Positions 16,446 to 25,445 of a stretch of DNA of 64,000 nucleotides are shown piece after piece. The notes beneath the pieces are model-generated. The model was not told the DNA's origin. It made no database searches and saw only the letters and a list, made by a program, of their open reading frames with translations. This DNA comes from Acidobacteriaceae bacterium. Lineage in GTDB: Bacteria; Acidobacteriota; Terriglobia; Bryobacterales; Bryobacteraceae. The DNA lies in contig JAFAYI010000019.1 in NCBI GenBank assembly GCA_019240475.1, forward strand, positions 62,001 through 126,000. Direction: 5' to 3'. The stretch's first letter is position 1. Every line of letters starts with the position of its first letter. The position numbers and the translations under genes were made by a program.

Positions 16446-17597
16446 CTACAGCGTCCGCTCCGCTACCTCCCTCAACTCCCCTTCCGTCAACTTCACCGCA
16501 TTCGCCTTCATGCTGTTCGCCCGCGACGCTTTCTCCACCAGCTCCGGAATCTGCCCCTGATCCAGCCCATGCCTTCGCAGATTCGAAATCGCCATCCCGC
16601 GGCACGTCTCGGCCATCCATTCCGCCGCATCCTCGGCGCGCGCATCTTCCCGCCCGGTCAAAATCCTCCCAACCTCTCCATACCTCCGCAGCCCCTCGCC
16701 ATCCGGCTCGCGATCCCGCAGCGCTCGAATGTTCACCGCCGTCGCATGCGGCAGCACCGCCGCGCACAACGCCCCATGCGGCGCATCCAGCATCCCACCG
16801 AGCGGCCCCGCGAATCCATGCACCGCGCCCAGCCCCGCGTTCGCCAGCGCCAGTCCGCTCAGCAGCGCAGCCAAACTCATCGCCTCCCGCGCATCCATAT
16901 CGTGCCCATCTCTATATACTCGATCGAGCGAATTCGCCGCGAGCTTTAGACCCTCGACGCAAAATAGATCCGTCATCGCATTCGCCCGCGGCGACACATA
17001 CGCTTCCACCAACTGCGTCAACGCGTCCAGCCCCGACGCCGCCGTCACCTCCCGCGGCGCATCGCGCGTCAGCTCCGGATCGATCACCGCCACTTTCGCG
17101 AGCATCGACGCGCTCCGCACGCTCGCCTTCACCCCGTGCTCCGGCGACCCGATCACCGCGTTCTTCGTCACCTCCGCGCCCGTCCCCGCCGTCGTCGGTA
17201 CCGCCAGAAACGGCAGGCCCGCCCGCTCCAACACCCACCCGCGCCCCACGCCTTCCATGTAATCCAGAACGTCGCCCGCATTCTTCGCAAGCGCCGCAAT
17301 CGCCTTCGCCGCATCCATCGCGCTCCCGCCGCCGAAGCCGATCACCACATCGCACCCAGCGCGCGCCGCCTCGGTCCCACGCCGGACCATCTCTACCGTC
17401 GGCTCGCCATGCACCGAAAACTCGCGGCACTCGATGCCCAACCCTCGCAGTTCTCTCCGCACCGCCTCGGCGCGCTCCGCGTTCCGCCCTGTCACCACCA
17501 GCGCCCGCCGGCCCCACTCCCGCGCTATCTGCGGCAGCTCCGCAATCGCGCCCTGCCCGAACACGATCCGCGCCGCCGTCGCAAATTCAAACGTCAC
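16446..17597 (-). CDS. iron-containing alcohol dehydrogenase family protein
   Basis: 383 residues, the normal family length. NAD(P)-binding GGGSAMDAAKA at 89-99, PTTAGTGAE at 134-142, and metal-site motifs: Asp191 in SGLDALTQLVEAYVS, His260 in LGAVHGFAGPLGG and His274 in APHGALC. The usual second ligand His (DAL-x-H) is Gln195 here; three-ligand versions exist in this superfamily. Substrate is unknown; maleylacetate-reductase-like and aldehyde-reducing roles are alternatives. It is followed upstream by the monooxygenase-fold and creatininase genes in the same direction, 9 bp away. Confidence 0.85.
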   Translation of the reverse strand: MTFEFATAARIVFGQGAIAELPQIAREWGRRALVVTGRNAERAEAVRRELRGLGIECREFSVHGEPTVEMVRRGTEAARAGCDVVIGFGGGSAMDAAKAIAALAKNAGDVLDYMEGVGRGWVLERAGLPFLAVPTTAGTGAEVTKNAVIGSPEHGVKASVRSASMLAKVAVIDPELTRDAPREVTAASGLDALTQLVEAYVSPRANAMTDLFCVEGLKLAANSLDRVYRDGHDMDAREAMSLAALLSGLALANAGLGAVHGFAGPLGGMLDAPHGALCAAVLPHATAVNIRALRDREPDGEGLRRYGEVGRILTGREDARAEDAAEWMAETCRGMAISNLRRHGLDQGQIPELVEKASRANSMKANAVKLTEGELREVAERTL

Positions 17598-17606
17598 GGT
17601 CAGCCT

Positions 17607-17915
17607 TCATCCCCAGCCTTCGTCAATTGGATACACGTTGTGGTACTCAACCCCCACTCGCGGCTCCGCCATCATCTCCGCCACCGTATCGCGCCACTTC
17701 GCGTAATGCGCCGTCGCCCGATGCTCGGCCCGCGCCTCCGCCCTGCGGTACACCTCCACCAGCGCGAACCGCGTATCATCCGCCGCATCCTGCAACACGT
17801 CGAAGCGCGCAATCCCCGGCTCCTTCACGCTCGCCCGCGCGTTCTCGATGCTCGCCTCCCGGAACGCCTCCACGCTTTCCCGCTTCACCCGTATCTGCAC
17901 ATGCACAATCAACAT
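17607..17915 (-). CDS. antibiotic-biosynthesis-monooxygenase (ABM/YgiN-like) fold protein
   Basis: 102 residues from ATG 17915. The pattern [26 protein letters not shown], then [25 protein letters not shown] and HYAKW, is the dimeric ferredoxin-like ABM fold, with the H-x-x-x-x-H-Y-x-x-W motif. Members act as small monooxygenases or isomerase-like helpers on quinones or sugars. A perfect GGAGGAG lies 8 bases upstream, inside the end of the creatininase gene. Substrate unknown. Confidence 0.8.
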   Translation of the reverse strand: MLIVHVQIRVKRESVEAFREASIENARASVKEPGIARFDVLQDAADDTRFALVEVYRRAEARAEHRATAHYAKWRDTVAEMMAEPRVGVEYHNVYPIDEGWG

Positions 17916-17923
17916 CGCCGACG

Positions 17924-17930
17924 CTCCTCC
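17924..17930 (-). promoter_or_regulatory. strong Shine-Dalgarno for the ABM-fold gene
   Basis: GGAGGAG on the minus strand, 8 bases before ATG 17915, and just downstream of the creatininase stop codon. It fixes the start of the small gene and argues against the longer open frame that runs back to 18425. Confidence 0.7.
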
Positions 17931-17932
17931 AG

Positions 17933-18814
17933 CTACTGCTTGGTATCCAGCGGATGCCCAGCCTTCTCGAAGAACTCGTTCTGCAGCTCCAGGCTCTTCC
18001 GGTCGCTTTTCACCGCGCGAATCGCATCCACCACCCGATCCGTCCACGCCTTCATATCGAATTCCCCCAGCGCCGTGTTCGCCGCCGTCGCATCGCCTGC
18101 ATAGTGATTCGGAAACCGCGCATACCACCAGATTCCGGTATACACATCCGACGGCAGATCCAGCCGCTGCTGGTCCGCTCCCGATTCGCTCCCCGCGCGA
18201 TCCAGGTGCACCAGGTCCGGCCGCGAAATCATCGTGTGCGACGTCTCCGATTCCCCCGCATGCATGTCCGTCTTCGAATGCATCGCCGGCCGCCCCGCCG
18301 GCCACTCCCCGCGATCCACCACATACACCACGTAATCGTGCCGCTCTGCCAGTTGCGACTGCGCGAAATACGGCAAGAAACTCGAATTCCCGCCATGCCC
18401 GTTCACAATCACGATCTTCTTGCACCCGTTCCGCGCCATCTCGTCCGTCGTCGCCTGCAACAGCTCCATCTGCAAGTGCGCCGGATAGGCCATCGTCCCC
18501 GGCTCATGCCGCGCCTCGAAGATCTGCCCAAAGTAGTATTCGGGAAACACTACCGCGAACTCCCGCTCGGCCGCATGCACCGACACATACCGCACATTAA
18601 TTAGATCCGTCCCTAGCGGCAACTGAGGCCCATGCTTCTCGATAATCCCGAACGGCAGGACGCACGTCCCTCCGCTCTTCTGAATCGCCGCCGCGAAATC
18701 CGCCCCCGTCAGTTCTTCCCACTTGACGCCCGAGCCCCGCTCCGCTTGCGCCGTCTGCGCCGCCAACCCCACGGCCGCCGCCGCCATCAACCAGCAAATT
18801 CGCATCGTCATCAT
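17933..18814 (-). CDS. secreted creatininase-family amidohydrolase
   Basis: About 293 residues from ATG 18814 (GTG 18838 also in frame). The N-terminus [21 protein letters not shown] is a signal peptide, unusual for a family that is mostly cytoplasmic. Metal-site motifs are intact: [17 protein letters not shown] (Glu, His, Asp ligands), NGHGGNSS and HAGESETS. Family members cleave cyclic amides such as creatinine or deformylate pterin and riboflavin-type intermediates; secretion suggests an extracytoplasmic substrate. It precedes the ABM-fold and alcohol dehydrogenase genes in one leftward run. Confidence 0.85.
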   Translation of the reverse strand: MMTMRICWLMAAAAVGLAAQTAQAERGSGVKWEELTGADFAAAIQKSGGTCVLPFGIIEKHGPQLPLGTDLINVRYVSVHAAEREFAVVFPEYYFGQIFEARHEPGTMAYPAHLQMELLQATTDEMARNGCKKIVIVNGHGGNSSFLPYFAQSQLAERHDYVVYVVDRGEWPAGRPAMHSKTDMHAGESETSHTMISRPDLVHLDRAGSESGADQQRLDLPSDVYTGIWWYARFPNHYAGDATAANTALGEFDMKAWTDRVVDAIRAVKSDRKSLELQNEFFEKAGHPLDTKQ

Positions 18815-18864
18815 GATTTTCAAAGTATGGACTTCCACAATAATGGACAGCTAAGCTTAACTGT

Positions 18865-19302
18865 ATGCCGTGCCCGTTTTTCGAGCCGCGCGCCATCACT
18901 CCCTCCCCCCGGCACGCTCACGCCCGCCTGCCTCTCATCGATGAGTACGACGGCCTCTGCCGCGCTCGCGCCGACCTGCCGCCCGCTCCCGCCGAGCGCC
19001 GCTTCGAGTGCTGCAATCACGGCTACTCCCACTCACTGTGCGACCTCTTCCCCGCCGGCCACGCGCCCTCCTGCTTCCGCTACACCGTCCTCGCCCAATC
19101 CGAAGCCGGCCTCGAAATCCTCTGCATCGAAGAGCGCCACTACGCGCCCGTCCGTTGGTTCTCCACGCGCTACTCCCCTTCGACCGGCGCCCTCGATCCC
19201 GATCCCGCCGGAGTCTCCATGGACGCCCAGCCGCTCGCCATGCGCGCCCAGGCTCTCGCCTTTTGCCGCAGCTTTCTCGAACGGTTCCCCCTGGCCTCCT
19301 GA
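18865..19302 (+). CDS. small cysteine-containing protein of unknown function
   Basis: 145 residues. It starts MPCPFFEPRA and contains ECCNHGYSHSLCDLFP (about 48-63). The Cys/His content (Cys3, a CCNHGYxxxxC cluster, plus Cys77 and Cys86) suggests metal or iron-sulfur binding but no known motif is complete. There is no signal peptide or membrane helix. It precedes the thioesterase gene by 9 bp and is probably co-transcribed with it. I do not recognise the family with certainty. Confidence 0.6.
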   Translation: MPCPFFEPRAITPSPRHAHARLPLIDEYDGLCRARADLPPAPAERRFECCNHGYSHSLCDLFPAGHAPSCFRYTVLAQSEAGLEILCIEERHYAPVRWFSTRYSPSTGALDPDPAGVSMDAQPLAMRAQALAFCRSFLERFPLAS

Positions 19303-19311
19303 TCGCCCCGC

Positions 19312-19857
19312 ATGTCTTATTCCGAAGAGCCTCTCGTCGTTGTTCCGCCTTCGCCCGAGCCTCGCCCCGTGCGCGAATCGCAGTCCGAGTACTTCGAAGT
19401 CTGCCTGCCCAACGACGCCAACCTGCTCGGCAACATGCTCGGCGGCCATGTCATGCACCTGGTCGATCTCTGCGGCGCCATCGCCGGCATCCGCCACGCC
19501 CGCTGCATGGTCGTTACCGCTTCGGTCGATCAGATGACCTTCCTCCATCCCGTCCGCGTCGGCGAACTCGTGCGCCTCAAATCGCAAGTCAATCGCGTCT
19601 TTCGCACGTCTATGGAAGTGGGCGTGAAAGTCTGGGTCGAAAACCTGCAAAGCGGCGCCATGCGCCACACATCGTCCGCCTATCTCACCTTCGTCGGCCT
19701 CGATAAGGCCGGCAACAAAGTCATCCTCCCGCAAGTCGTTCCCGAAACCGGCGAGGAAAAACGCCGCTTCGAAGAGGCCGCCGAGCGCCGCGCCTATCGC
19801 CTCGTCTTCAAAGACAAGACCCGGCTCGCCGCCAACCAGCAGGATCCGCGCCCGTAA
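19312..19857 (+). CDS. acyl-CoA thioesterase, hot-dog fold (YciA/BACH-like)
   Basis: 181 residues. The hot-dog helix and strands are recognisable: LPNDANLLGNMLGGHVMHLVDLCGAIAG (about 39-66), with N-x-x-x-x-GGxxMxxxD containing the catalytic Asp, then ASVDQMTFLHPVRVGELVRLKSQV and the thioesterase-type SAYLTFVGLD. Such enzymes hydrolyse acyl-CoA in the cytoplasm. The 30-residue charged C-terminal tail (ETGEEKRRFEEAAERRAYR) is typical of cytosolic acyl-CoA hydrolases. Confidence 0.85.
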   Translation: MSYSEEPLVVVPPSPEPRPVRESQSEYFEVCLPNDANLLGNMLGGHVMHLVDLCGAIAGIRHARCMVVTASVDQMTFLHPVRVGELVRLKSQVNRVFRTSMEVGVKVWVENLQSGAMRHTSSAYLTFVGLDKAGNKVILPQVVPETGEEKRRFEEAAERRAYRLVFKDKTRLAANQQDPRP

Positions 19858-19869
19858 TCAGGAGTACGA

Positions 19870-21072
19870 GTGGCTCAGTTCATGTTTGCTACCGGAATCG
19901 AGAACAGCTATCCCACCATCTCGCTTCCCAACGGCGCCGCCAAGCGCATCGACGAAATGGAGAAGTGCGGCCACTACCAGCGCTGGCGCGAAGACTTCGA
20001 TCTTGTTCGCTCCCTCGGCATCGAGTTCCTGCGCTACGGCCCGCCTTATTACGCTACTCACCTCGCGCCCGGCCGCTACGATTGGGAGTTCGCCGACCAG
20101 ACCTTCGGCGCTCTCCGCCAACTCGCCATCACGCCCATCGTAGATCTCTGCCACTTCGGCGTCCCCGATTGGATCGGCGATTTTCAAAACCCCGACTGGC
20201 CCCCGCTCTTCGCCGAATACGCGCAAGCCGTCGCCATCCGCTACCCCTGGCTCCGCTTCTTCACCCCCGTAAACGAGATCCACATCGCCGCCACTTTTTC
20301 CGCCCAGTTTGGCTGGTGGAACGAACGCCTGCGCGGCGACAAGCCTTTCGTCCGCGCTCTGCACAACCTGTCGAAGGCTAACGTCCTCGCCATGCACTCC
20401 ATCCTGGACGTAAATCCCAAGGCCATCTTCATCCAGAGCGAGACCTCCGAATACCATCACCCCGTTAATCCATCGAGCGCCGCCATCGCCGCCATCTACA
20501 ACCAGAAGCGCTTCCTTTCGCTCGATCTCTCCTACGGCAATCCCGTGACCTTCGAAATGTACGAGTACCTGATGGACAACGGCATGGCCCGAAACGATTA
20601 CCACTGGTTCTGCGACAACCACCGCAAGGAACATTGCGTAATGGGAACGGATTATTACGACACCAACGAACACCTGGTCTCAGGCGACGGCGCCATCCGG
20701 CCCGCCGGCGAGATATTCGGCTATTACGTCATCACTCACCAGTACTTCAGCCGTTATCGCCTGCCCGTCATGCACACCGAAACCAACCTTCCCGACGCGG
20801 ACCGCGCGCCGCAGTGGATTCGCAAGGAGTGGGCAAACGTTCATCGATTACGGGAAGACGGCGTGCCCATGATCGGCTTCACCTACTACAGCCTCACCGA
20901 TCAGGTCGATTGGGATACCGCTTTGCGCGAGGATAACGGGCGCGTCAATCCCCTCGGCCTGTACGATCTCGATCGCCAAATCCGACCCGCCGGCGAAACC
21001 TATCGCGAGATTATCCGTGAGTGGCGGCACATCTTGCCCACTCAAAGCCACAGCCTATATTTGAATTGCTAG
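19870..21072 (+). CDS. glycoside hydrolase family 1-like beta-glycosidase
   Basis: 400 residues from GTG 19870, preceded by AGGAG. The TIM-barrel landmarks of GH1 are present: DLVRSLGIEFLRYG, PIVDLCHFGVPDWI, FFTPVNEIHIA with the acid/base Glu136, and LPVMHTETN with the nucleophile Glu304 (TETN in place of TENG). The closing GFTYYSLTDQVDWD is the usual conserved Trp/Asp end. It is shorter than classical GH1 enzymes (about 450) and intracellular (no signal peptide). Substrate is unknown. Confidence 0.82.
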   Translation: MAQFMFATGIENSYPTISLPNGAAKRIDEMEKCGHYQRWREDFDLVRSLGIEFLRYGPPYYATHLAPGRYDWEFADQTFGALRQLAITPIVDLCHFGVPDWIGDFQNPDWPPLFAEYAQAVAIRYPWLRFFTPVNEIHIAATFSAQFGWWNERLRGDKPFVRALHNLSKANVLAMHSILDVNPKAIFIQSETSEYHHPVNPSSAAIAAIYNQKRFLSLDLSYGNPVTFEMYEYLMDNGMARNDYHWFCDNHRKEHCVMGTDYYDTNEHLVSGDGAIRPAGEIFGYYVITHQYFSRYRLPVMHTETNLPDADRAPQWIRKEWANVHRLREDGVPMIGFTYYSLTDQVDWDTALREDNGRVNPLGLYDLDRQIRPAGETYREIIREWRHILPTQSHSLYLNC

Positions 21073-21143
21073 GCCGCCGCGCACAGGGCGTCTTCGCTTT
21101 AGCGCATTGGGGTCCGTTGTGCGCGTTTAACATGGCCGCCGCG

Positions 21144-21467
21144 CTAGTCGCCTTCGGCCTTGTACATATACTTGATCGAACGTTTATACAACAGCAGATT
21201 CGGCGCGCCCGTCCGGTTCAGCTTCAGGCACTCGCGGTCATACCATTCGATTACTCCTTCCAACTGCTCGCCATCGGTAAGCACAACTACCATGCGAGTC
21301 TTACTCTGCATCTGCTTGGAGTAATAGAACTGTTCGGCGTTCGTTTGGTCCGGTGGCGTGCTCTTCTTCGCGGCGGGAGGCCGTCGCGCCGGCTCTCTCG
21401 TCTCTAGCGCGGCGCTGTTGCGTACCGGTTTTCGAATTAGCGGCTCTACTCGCCTCTCCTCAATCAT
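21144..21467 (-). CDS. hfq: Hfq-like (Sm-fold) RNA-binding protein with N-terminal extension
   Basis: 107 residues. Residues about 43-105 align with Hfq: EQFYYSKQMQSKTRMVVVLTDGEQLEGVIEWYDRE fits the Sm1 motif (V-x-L-x-x-G-x-x-L-x-G-x-I-x-x-(F/Y)-D), and LLLYKRSIKYMYK fits Sm2. The canonical YKH of the proximal U-binding site reads YKR (94-96). A basic, Pro-rich 43-residue extension precedes the domain, unlike ordinary Hfq. It would act as a hexameric small-RNA/mRNA matchmaker. It lies downstream of holB, 75 bp away, and convergent with the GH1 gene. Confidence 0.75.
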   Translation of the reverse strand: MIEERRVEPLIRKPVRNSAALETREPARRPPAAKKSTPPDQTNAEQFYYSKQMQSKTRMVVVLTDGEQLEGVIEWYDRECLKLNRTGAPNLLLYKRSIKYMYKAEGD

Positions 21468-21542
21468 TTGTGGTGGTTTCCCGAAAGTGTGGGGTTGCTG
21501 GCGAATTAAACCAGCGCAATTGCATAATTAGGTGCTCTTCTT

Positions 21543-22574
21543 TTAAGCACGGTTACGTAAATTAATAATCATAGCGTCGAGCGCTGCTGTTTTTTGAATG
21601 TTCCTTCGTACCATTAGTACAAGCTCATCCATGAAACGTACTGCTCGCTCCATCCACGTGAAGTTAACCGCTTTCGCGAGCGCCGCGATGCGCTGCTCCA
21701 CGTCCCGGTTCCGCGCCGGCCGGTTCCCATGCATGCCCGCCAGCATATCCTCCAGCACGCCGTAGCCGATCTTCAAATAAGCTTCCAGCTTTTCGCTTTT
21801 CCGCGCCCCAAAATTCTCCGAGTGCTGCACCCATTTCGCAAACGGGCTTAGCCCCGCTCCGCAATCGAACGCCGCGAGCATCAGCGCCCGCCGCTCTCGA
21901 AATTGTTCCAGGTCGAGCGTGGCCGCCAACCCCGGGCTGCCTTCCGCAATCGCAATCCGCGTCTCTGCGTCCGGCAGTTGCCGCGAGGCCGCGAACTGCT
22001 TCATTTCCTCATCCCGCAGCCGCGACATCTGCAGCACAATGGAGCGCGACCGAATCGTCGGCAGCAAGTCGTACAGATTCTCCGCCGTCGCGAAAATGAT
22101 CAAATGCTCCGGCGGCTCTTCGAGGATTTTCAGTAGTGAATTCGCCGCCTGCTCGTTCGCGCGCTCCAGGTGATCGATCAGAAATACGCGATGCGATCCG
22201 CGCAGCGGCTTGAACTGCGCCCGTTCGCGCAGCAGTCTCATCTGCTGGATCGTGATCTGCCGTAGCGGCCCGTCGGGGGCGAACGTCACGAAATCCGGGT
22301 GCGTCGAGAACAACAGCGGATCGTCGCTCCTTTTGTCCGCCGGCCATTTTTCCCGCTGCTCCACGATGTCGAGATTGCGCGCGAGCCCCAGATCGTCCTG
22401 CTCGATCTTTTCCGCGTCCCCCACCAGTTCCGCCGCGAAGCGTCTCGCCAGCGTCGCCTTGCCGATGCCTTCAGGCCCGCTGAGCAGAATCGTCTGCGCC
22501 ATCCGCTTGCTGTCCAGCATCTGCCGCAGGGCTGCGGCCGCGCCAGCGTTGCCATAAAAGTTCGGGAAGCTCAA
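21543..22574 (-). CDS. holB: DNA polymerase III delta-prime subunit
   Basis: 343 residues from TTG 22574, which overlaps the TGA of tmk and follows GGAG by 8 bases. AAA+ clamp-loader features: ILLSGPEGIGKATLARRFA (Walker A region, about 29-47), RVFLIDHLERANEQAANSLLKILEEPPEH (Walker B and sensor 1 region, about 127-155) and TIRSRSIVLQM. The four zinc cysteines of many delta-prime subunits are absent. Part of the clamp loader at the replication fork. The tmk-holB pairing is common in bacteria and supports the call. Confidence 0.85.
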   Translation of the reverse strand: MSFPNFYGNAGAAAALRQMLDSKRMAQTILLSGPEGIGKATLARRFAAELVGDAEKIEQDDLGLARNLDIVEQREKWPADKRSDDPLLFSTHPDFVTFAPDGPLRQITIQQMRLLRERAQFKPLRGSHRVFLIDHLERANEQAANSLLKILEEPPEHLIIFATAENLYDLLPTIRSRSIVLQMSRLRDEEMKQFAASRQLPDAETRIAIAEGSPGLAATLDLEQFRERRALMLAAFDCGAGLSPFAKWVQHSENFGARKSEKLEAYLKIGYGVLEDMLAGMHGNRPARNRDVEQRIAALAKAVNFTWMERAVRFMDELVLMVRRNIQKTAALDAMIINLRNRA

Positions 22575-23227
22575 CTTCTATTCTCCGCCCCTGCTCCTCC
22601 GCAAAGCCGCGTCGCTTCCGCCCACACTCGTTCGGCCACTTCCTCGGGCGCGCCGCTTCCATCCACCATGCGAAATCGTTCCGGCGCCGCCGCCGCGATC
22701 TTCCGATACCCCGCGGCCACGCGCCTGTGGAACTCGAGCGGCTGCTGCTCCATGCGGTTCTCGCTCGCTCTCCTCAACCCGGTTTCAATATCCACGGCAA
22801 TGCACAACGTCAGGTCCGGCAACAAACCGCCCAGCGCCAGCCGATGCGCCGCCATCACAGTTTCAAAACCAAGCCCGCGCGCTTCGCCCTGATACGCCAG
22901 CGTCGAATCCGTGAACCGGTCGCTCACCACAATCTCTCCACGTTCGAGCGCGGGAACCACTATCTCGGCCGCTGCCTGCGCGCGCGAGGCGAACATCAGC
23001 AGCAGCTCCGCCATGGGCGTCATCTCCCGATGCGCCGGATCGAGCAGAATGCGTCGAATCTGTCCGCCGATTCGCGTCGCGCCCGGCTCCTGGTTCTCGG
23101 CAACCGTGTACCCGGCGCCGCGCAGCCGCTCCACCAGCAAGCACATCTGCGTGGTCTTTCCGCTCCCCTCCGTGCCTTCGAACGTGATGAATAAGCCGCG
23201 CCGCCCCGTGCCGGCGCGCTCAGTCAT
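22571..23227 (-). CDS. tmk: thymidylate kinase
   Basis: 218 residues from ATG 23227. P-loop FEGTEGSGKTTQ (about 15-26), then the DR-x-x-x-S motif as SDRFTDSTLAYQGEARG (about 94-110), and LTLCIAVDIETGLRRA, the DxxxxxxxxR region. It phosphorylates dTMP to dTDP with ATP. The gene overlaps the upstream uracil-DNA glycosylase gene by 8 bp and the downstream holB by 4 bp, so the three are translationally linked. Confidence 0.93.
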   Translation of the reverse strand: MTERAGTGRRGLFITFEGTEGSGKTTQMCLLVERLRGAGYTVAENQEPGATRIGGQIRRILLDPAHREMTPMAELLLMFASRAQAAAEIVVPALERGEIVVSDRFTDSTLAYQGEARGLGFETVMAAHRLALGGLLPDLTLCIAVDIETGLRRASENRMEQQPLEFHRRVAAGYRKIAAAAPERFRMVDGSGAPEEVAERVWAEATRLCGGAGAENRS

Positions 23228-23954
23228 AAACAAAGTGCAGTAGCGCCTTTAAGTCTTCCCAGGCCTCGCGCTTCGCCTGCTGGTTGTACTGCCGCAGTAA
23301 ATACGACGGATGATACGTCACCATCACCGGAATATCGCGCCACTTATGCCATCGTCCACGCGATTTCGTGATGCCTTCCTTTGCATTCAGCAGCGCCTTC
23401 ATCGCCGTCGCCCCCAGCGCGCAGACCGCCTTGGGCTTGATCGCCATCAACTGCCGAAACAAGAATTGCCCGCACACTTCCATTTCCTCAGGTAGCGGCG
23501 TCCGGTTCTCCGGCGGCCGGCACTTCACCACGTTGCAGATGTAAACATCCCCTCGCTTGATCGGAATGCCTTCCTTCGCTGCCGTGCCTTCTATCATCTG
23601 CGTCAGCAGTTGCCCCGCGCGCCCGACGAACGGCAATCCCTGTTCGTCTTCGTCCGCCCCCGGTCCTTCTCCGACAAACACCAGCCGCGACGCTTCATTG
23701 CCCGTTCCGAAGACGATCTTGTTTCGACCGCGATGCAGCCCGCACCGCGTGCAGTCGCCGATATCGGAAGAGATCTTCCCGAGCGTGTCGCCTTCCGGTT
23801 CGAGGGTGGGGAGCACGGCAAGCGTCACCGGTTTCGCCGCTTCCATCAACGGCGCCGCGGCTGGCGCCACAGGCGCTCCGGCGCGCTTGTATATCGATTC
23901 GAATCCCAGGTCCCGATAATACTCCAGGTAGCCCCGAATTTCCTCCGGCGTCAT
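23220..23954 (-). CDS. type-4-like uracil-DNA glycosylase (4Fe-4S)
   Basis: 244 residues. An N-terminal helical part and linker (1-65) are followed by [18 protein letters not shown] (first two Fe-S cysteines), [22 protein letters not shown] (uracil-binding motif A, GEGPG-x-x-E/D), [11 protein letters not shown] (third Cys, 'CRPPxNR'), EEMEVC (fourth Cys), and [11 protein letters not shown] (motif B, HPS). This set defines thermostable-type family 4 uracil-DNA glycosylases. It removes uracil from DNA. It sits between coaBC and tmk. Confidence 0.9.
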   Translation of the reverse strand: MTPEEIRGYLEYYRDLGFESIYKRAGAPVAPAAAPLMEAAKPVTLAVLPTLEPEGDTLGKISSDIGDCTRCGLHRGRNKIVFGTGNEASRLVFVGEGPGADEDEQGLPFVGRAGQLLTQMIEGTAAKEGIPIKRGDVYICNVVKCRPPENRTPLPEEMEVCGQFLFRQLMAIKPKAVCALGATAMKALLNAKEGITKSRGRWHKWRDIPVMVTYHPSYLLRQYNQQAKREAWEDLKALLHFVYD

Positions 23955-23956
23955 GG

Positions 23957-25180
23957 TTACGCGCGCGCGTCCGCGGCGTGCAAGGATAGCCGCAAGGTCG
24001 CGATTTGATCCAGAATTTTTTCGGCGATCTCGATCTTATCCGCCGGCCCGGCATGCGCAATTTCGCCCGACCGCGAAAGAATCTCCACTTCATTCCGGTC
24101 GGATTCGAACCCGATTCCGTCCTGATTCACGTAGTTTGCTACCAGCATGTCGCACTTCTTCGAGTTCATTTTGCGGCGCGCTTCTTCAATCAGGTTTTGC
24201 GTCTCGGCCGCAAACCCCACCAGCAGCCGGTCGCCTTTCGATTGCCCGATCTCGGCCAGAATGTCGGGCGTGGGGTCCAGTTCGATTGACAATCGCGTCG
24301 CCGTTTTCTTGAGCTTCTGCTTCGGCACCTCCGAGGCATAGTAATCGGCCACCGCCGCGCTCTTGATAATGATGGTGGCCTGTTTCAAATGCTCCATTAC
24401 CGCTTTGCGCATCTCCTGCGCGGTGCGAACCTGGATGGTCTCTATATTGCGCGGCGCCGCCAGGTTCACGGGCCCGGAAACCAGCACCACCTTTGCTCCT
24501 CTGCGCGCTGCCGCTTCCGCGATGGCGTAGCCCATCTTTCCGCTGGAGCGATTGCTTACGTAGCGCACCGGATCGAGCGGCTCCTGCGTCGGCCCCGCCG
24601 TAATCAAGACCGTCTCGCCTTCGAGATCCTTCTTTTGAATGCCCAGCAGATCGATCTCCTGCGCGATCGCGACCGGATTCGCCAAGCGTCCGGGGCCGAT
24701 TGAGCCGCAAGCCAGCCAGCCTTCTTCGGGCTCCACGATCCGGCACCCGCGCGCCCGCAGCTTGGCCACGTTCTCCTGTGTAGCCGGATGCTCCCACATC
24801 GCGTTGTTCATCGCCGGCGCCAGAACCACGTGTCCCGTGAACGCCAGATACAACGTCGAAAGGAAATCGTCGGCCAGCCCGTGCGCGAACTTCGCCAGCA
24901 GATCCGCGGTCGCCGGCGCCACCGCCAGCGCGTCGTGCTCCTGCGCCACGGCGATGTGCTCTACCGCGCTCGATAGCGTTTCTTCCGGGCTTGCTTCGGA
25001 GAACAGGCCTTCGATGACTTTGCGCCCCGTAAGCGCCGCGAACGTCAACGGCTGGATGAACTGCCGCGCCGCTTGCGTCATCACCACCTGCACCGCGTGG
25101 CCTTGCTGCTGCAGCGCGCGCACGAGTTCCGCCGACTTGTACGCCGCGATCCCGCCCCCTACGCCCAGAACGACCCGCAT
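23957..25180 (-). CDS. coaBC: bifunctional phosphopantothenoylcysteine decarboxylase / phosphopantothenate-cysteine ligase
   Basis: 407 residues. The flavoprotein CoaC half (about 1-180) has GVGGGIAAYK, SAVEHI with active-site His75, APAMNNAMW with Asn125 and GWLACGSIGPGRL with Cys158, at the same numbering as in E. coli Dfp. The CoaB half (about 188-400) has TAGPTQEPLDPVRYVSNRSSGKMGYAIAEAA and ILAEIGQSKGDRLLVGFAAET. It makes 4-phosphopantetheine for coenzyme A. The preceding genes gmk and rpoZ give the widespread gmk-rpoZ-coaBC order. Confidence 0.95.
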   Translation of the reverse strand: MRVVLGVGGGIAAYKSAELVRALQQQGHAVQVVMTQAARQFIQPLTFAALTGRKVIEGLFSEASPEETLSSAVEHIAVAQEHDALAVAPATADLLAKFAHGLADDFLSTLYLAFTGHVVLAPAMNNAMWEHPATQENVAKLRARGCRIVEPEEGWLACGSIGPGRLANPVAIAQEIDLLGIQKKDLEGETVLITAGPTQEPLDPVRYVSNRSSGKMGYAIAEAAARRGAKVVLVSGPVNLAAPRNIETIQVRTAQEMRKAVMEHLKQATIIIKSAAVADYYASEVPKQKLKKTATRLSIELDPTPDILAEIGQSKGDRLLVGFAAETQNLIEEARRKMNSKKCDMLVANYVNQDGIGFESDRNEVEILSRSGEIAHAGPADKIEIAEKILDQIATLRLSLHAADARA

Positions 25181-25192
25181 CGGCCCCGCCGC

Positions 25193-25423
25193 TTATTCGG
25201 CTTCTGCTACGGCTTGCTGCTCTTCGCGCCCGAAATCGTCGTACTGCACCAGGCCGCGCCGCACTTCTTCCATGGCCAGCATGGTCGGCTTCTTGTTCGT
25301 AGCCGGCAGCACGCTGCGCTGCCCGTTCTGCAACTGCCGCGCGCGTTTCGCCGCCACGATGATGAATCTATACGTGCTCGCATCCGCATCGTCGGGAATG
25401 CAGTACATCGCGTTTCTTGCCAT
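25193..25423 (-). CDS. rpoZ: RNA polymerase omega subunit
   Basis: 76 residues from ATG 25423, preceded by AGGAGA 6 bases away, which rules out the longer frame to 25477. The family core is STYRFIIVAAKRARQLQNG (about 15-33), then KKPTMLAMEEVRRG (about 43-56), an omega-type K-P-x-x-x-A-(L/M)-E-E-(I/V). It binds and stabilises the beta-prime subunit of RNA polymerase. Located between gmk and coaBC as usual. Confidence 0.88.
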   Translation of the reverse strand: MARNAMYCIPDDADASTYRFIIVAAKRARQLQNGQRSVLPATNKKPTMLAMEEVRRGLVQYDDFGREEQQAVAEAE

Positions 25424-25445
25424 ACTTTCTCTCCTGTCCAATCTC

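Noticed and set aside
16409-18604. A 731-codon open frame on the plus strand
   Set aside because: It is antisense to the alcohol dehydrogenase, ABM and creatininase genes, and its translation is almost only Pro, Ser, Arg and Ala, as expected from C-ending codons read on the other strand.
21073-21143. Possible terminator CGCGCACA ... TGTGCGCG downstream of the GH1 gene
   Set aside because: The 8-bp stem is separated by a 32-base loop and followed by only three T residues; too weak to list as a feature.
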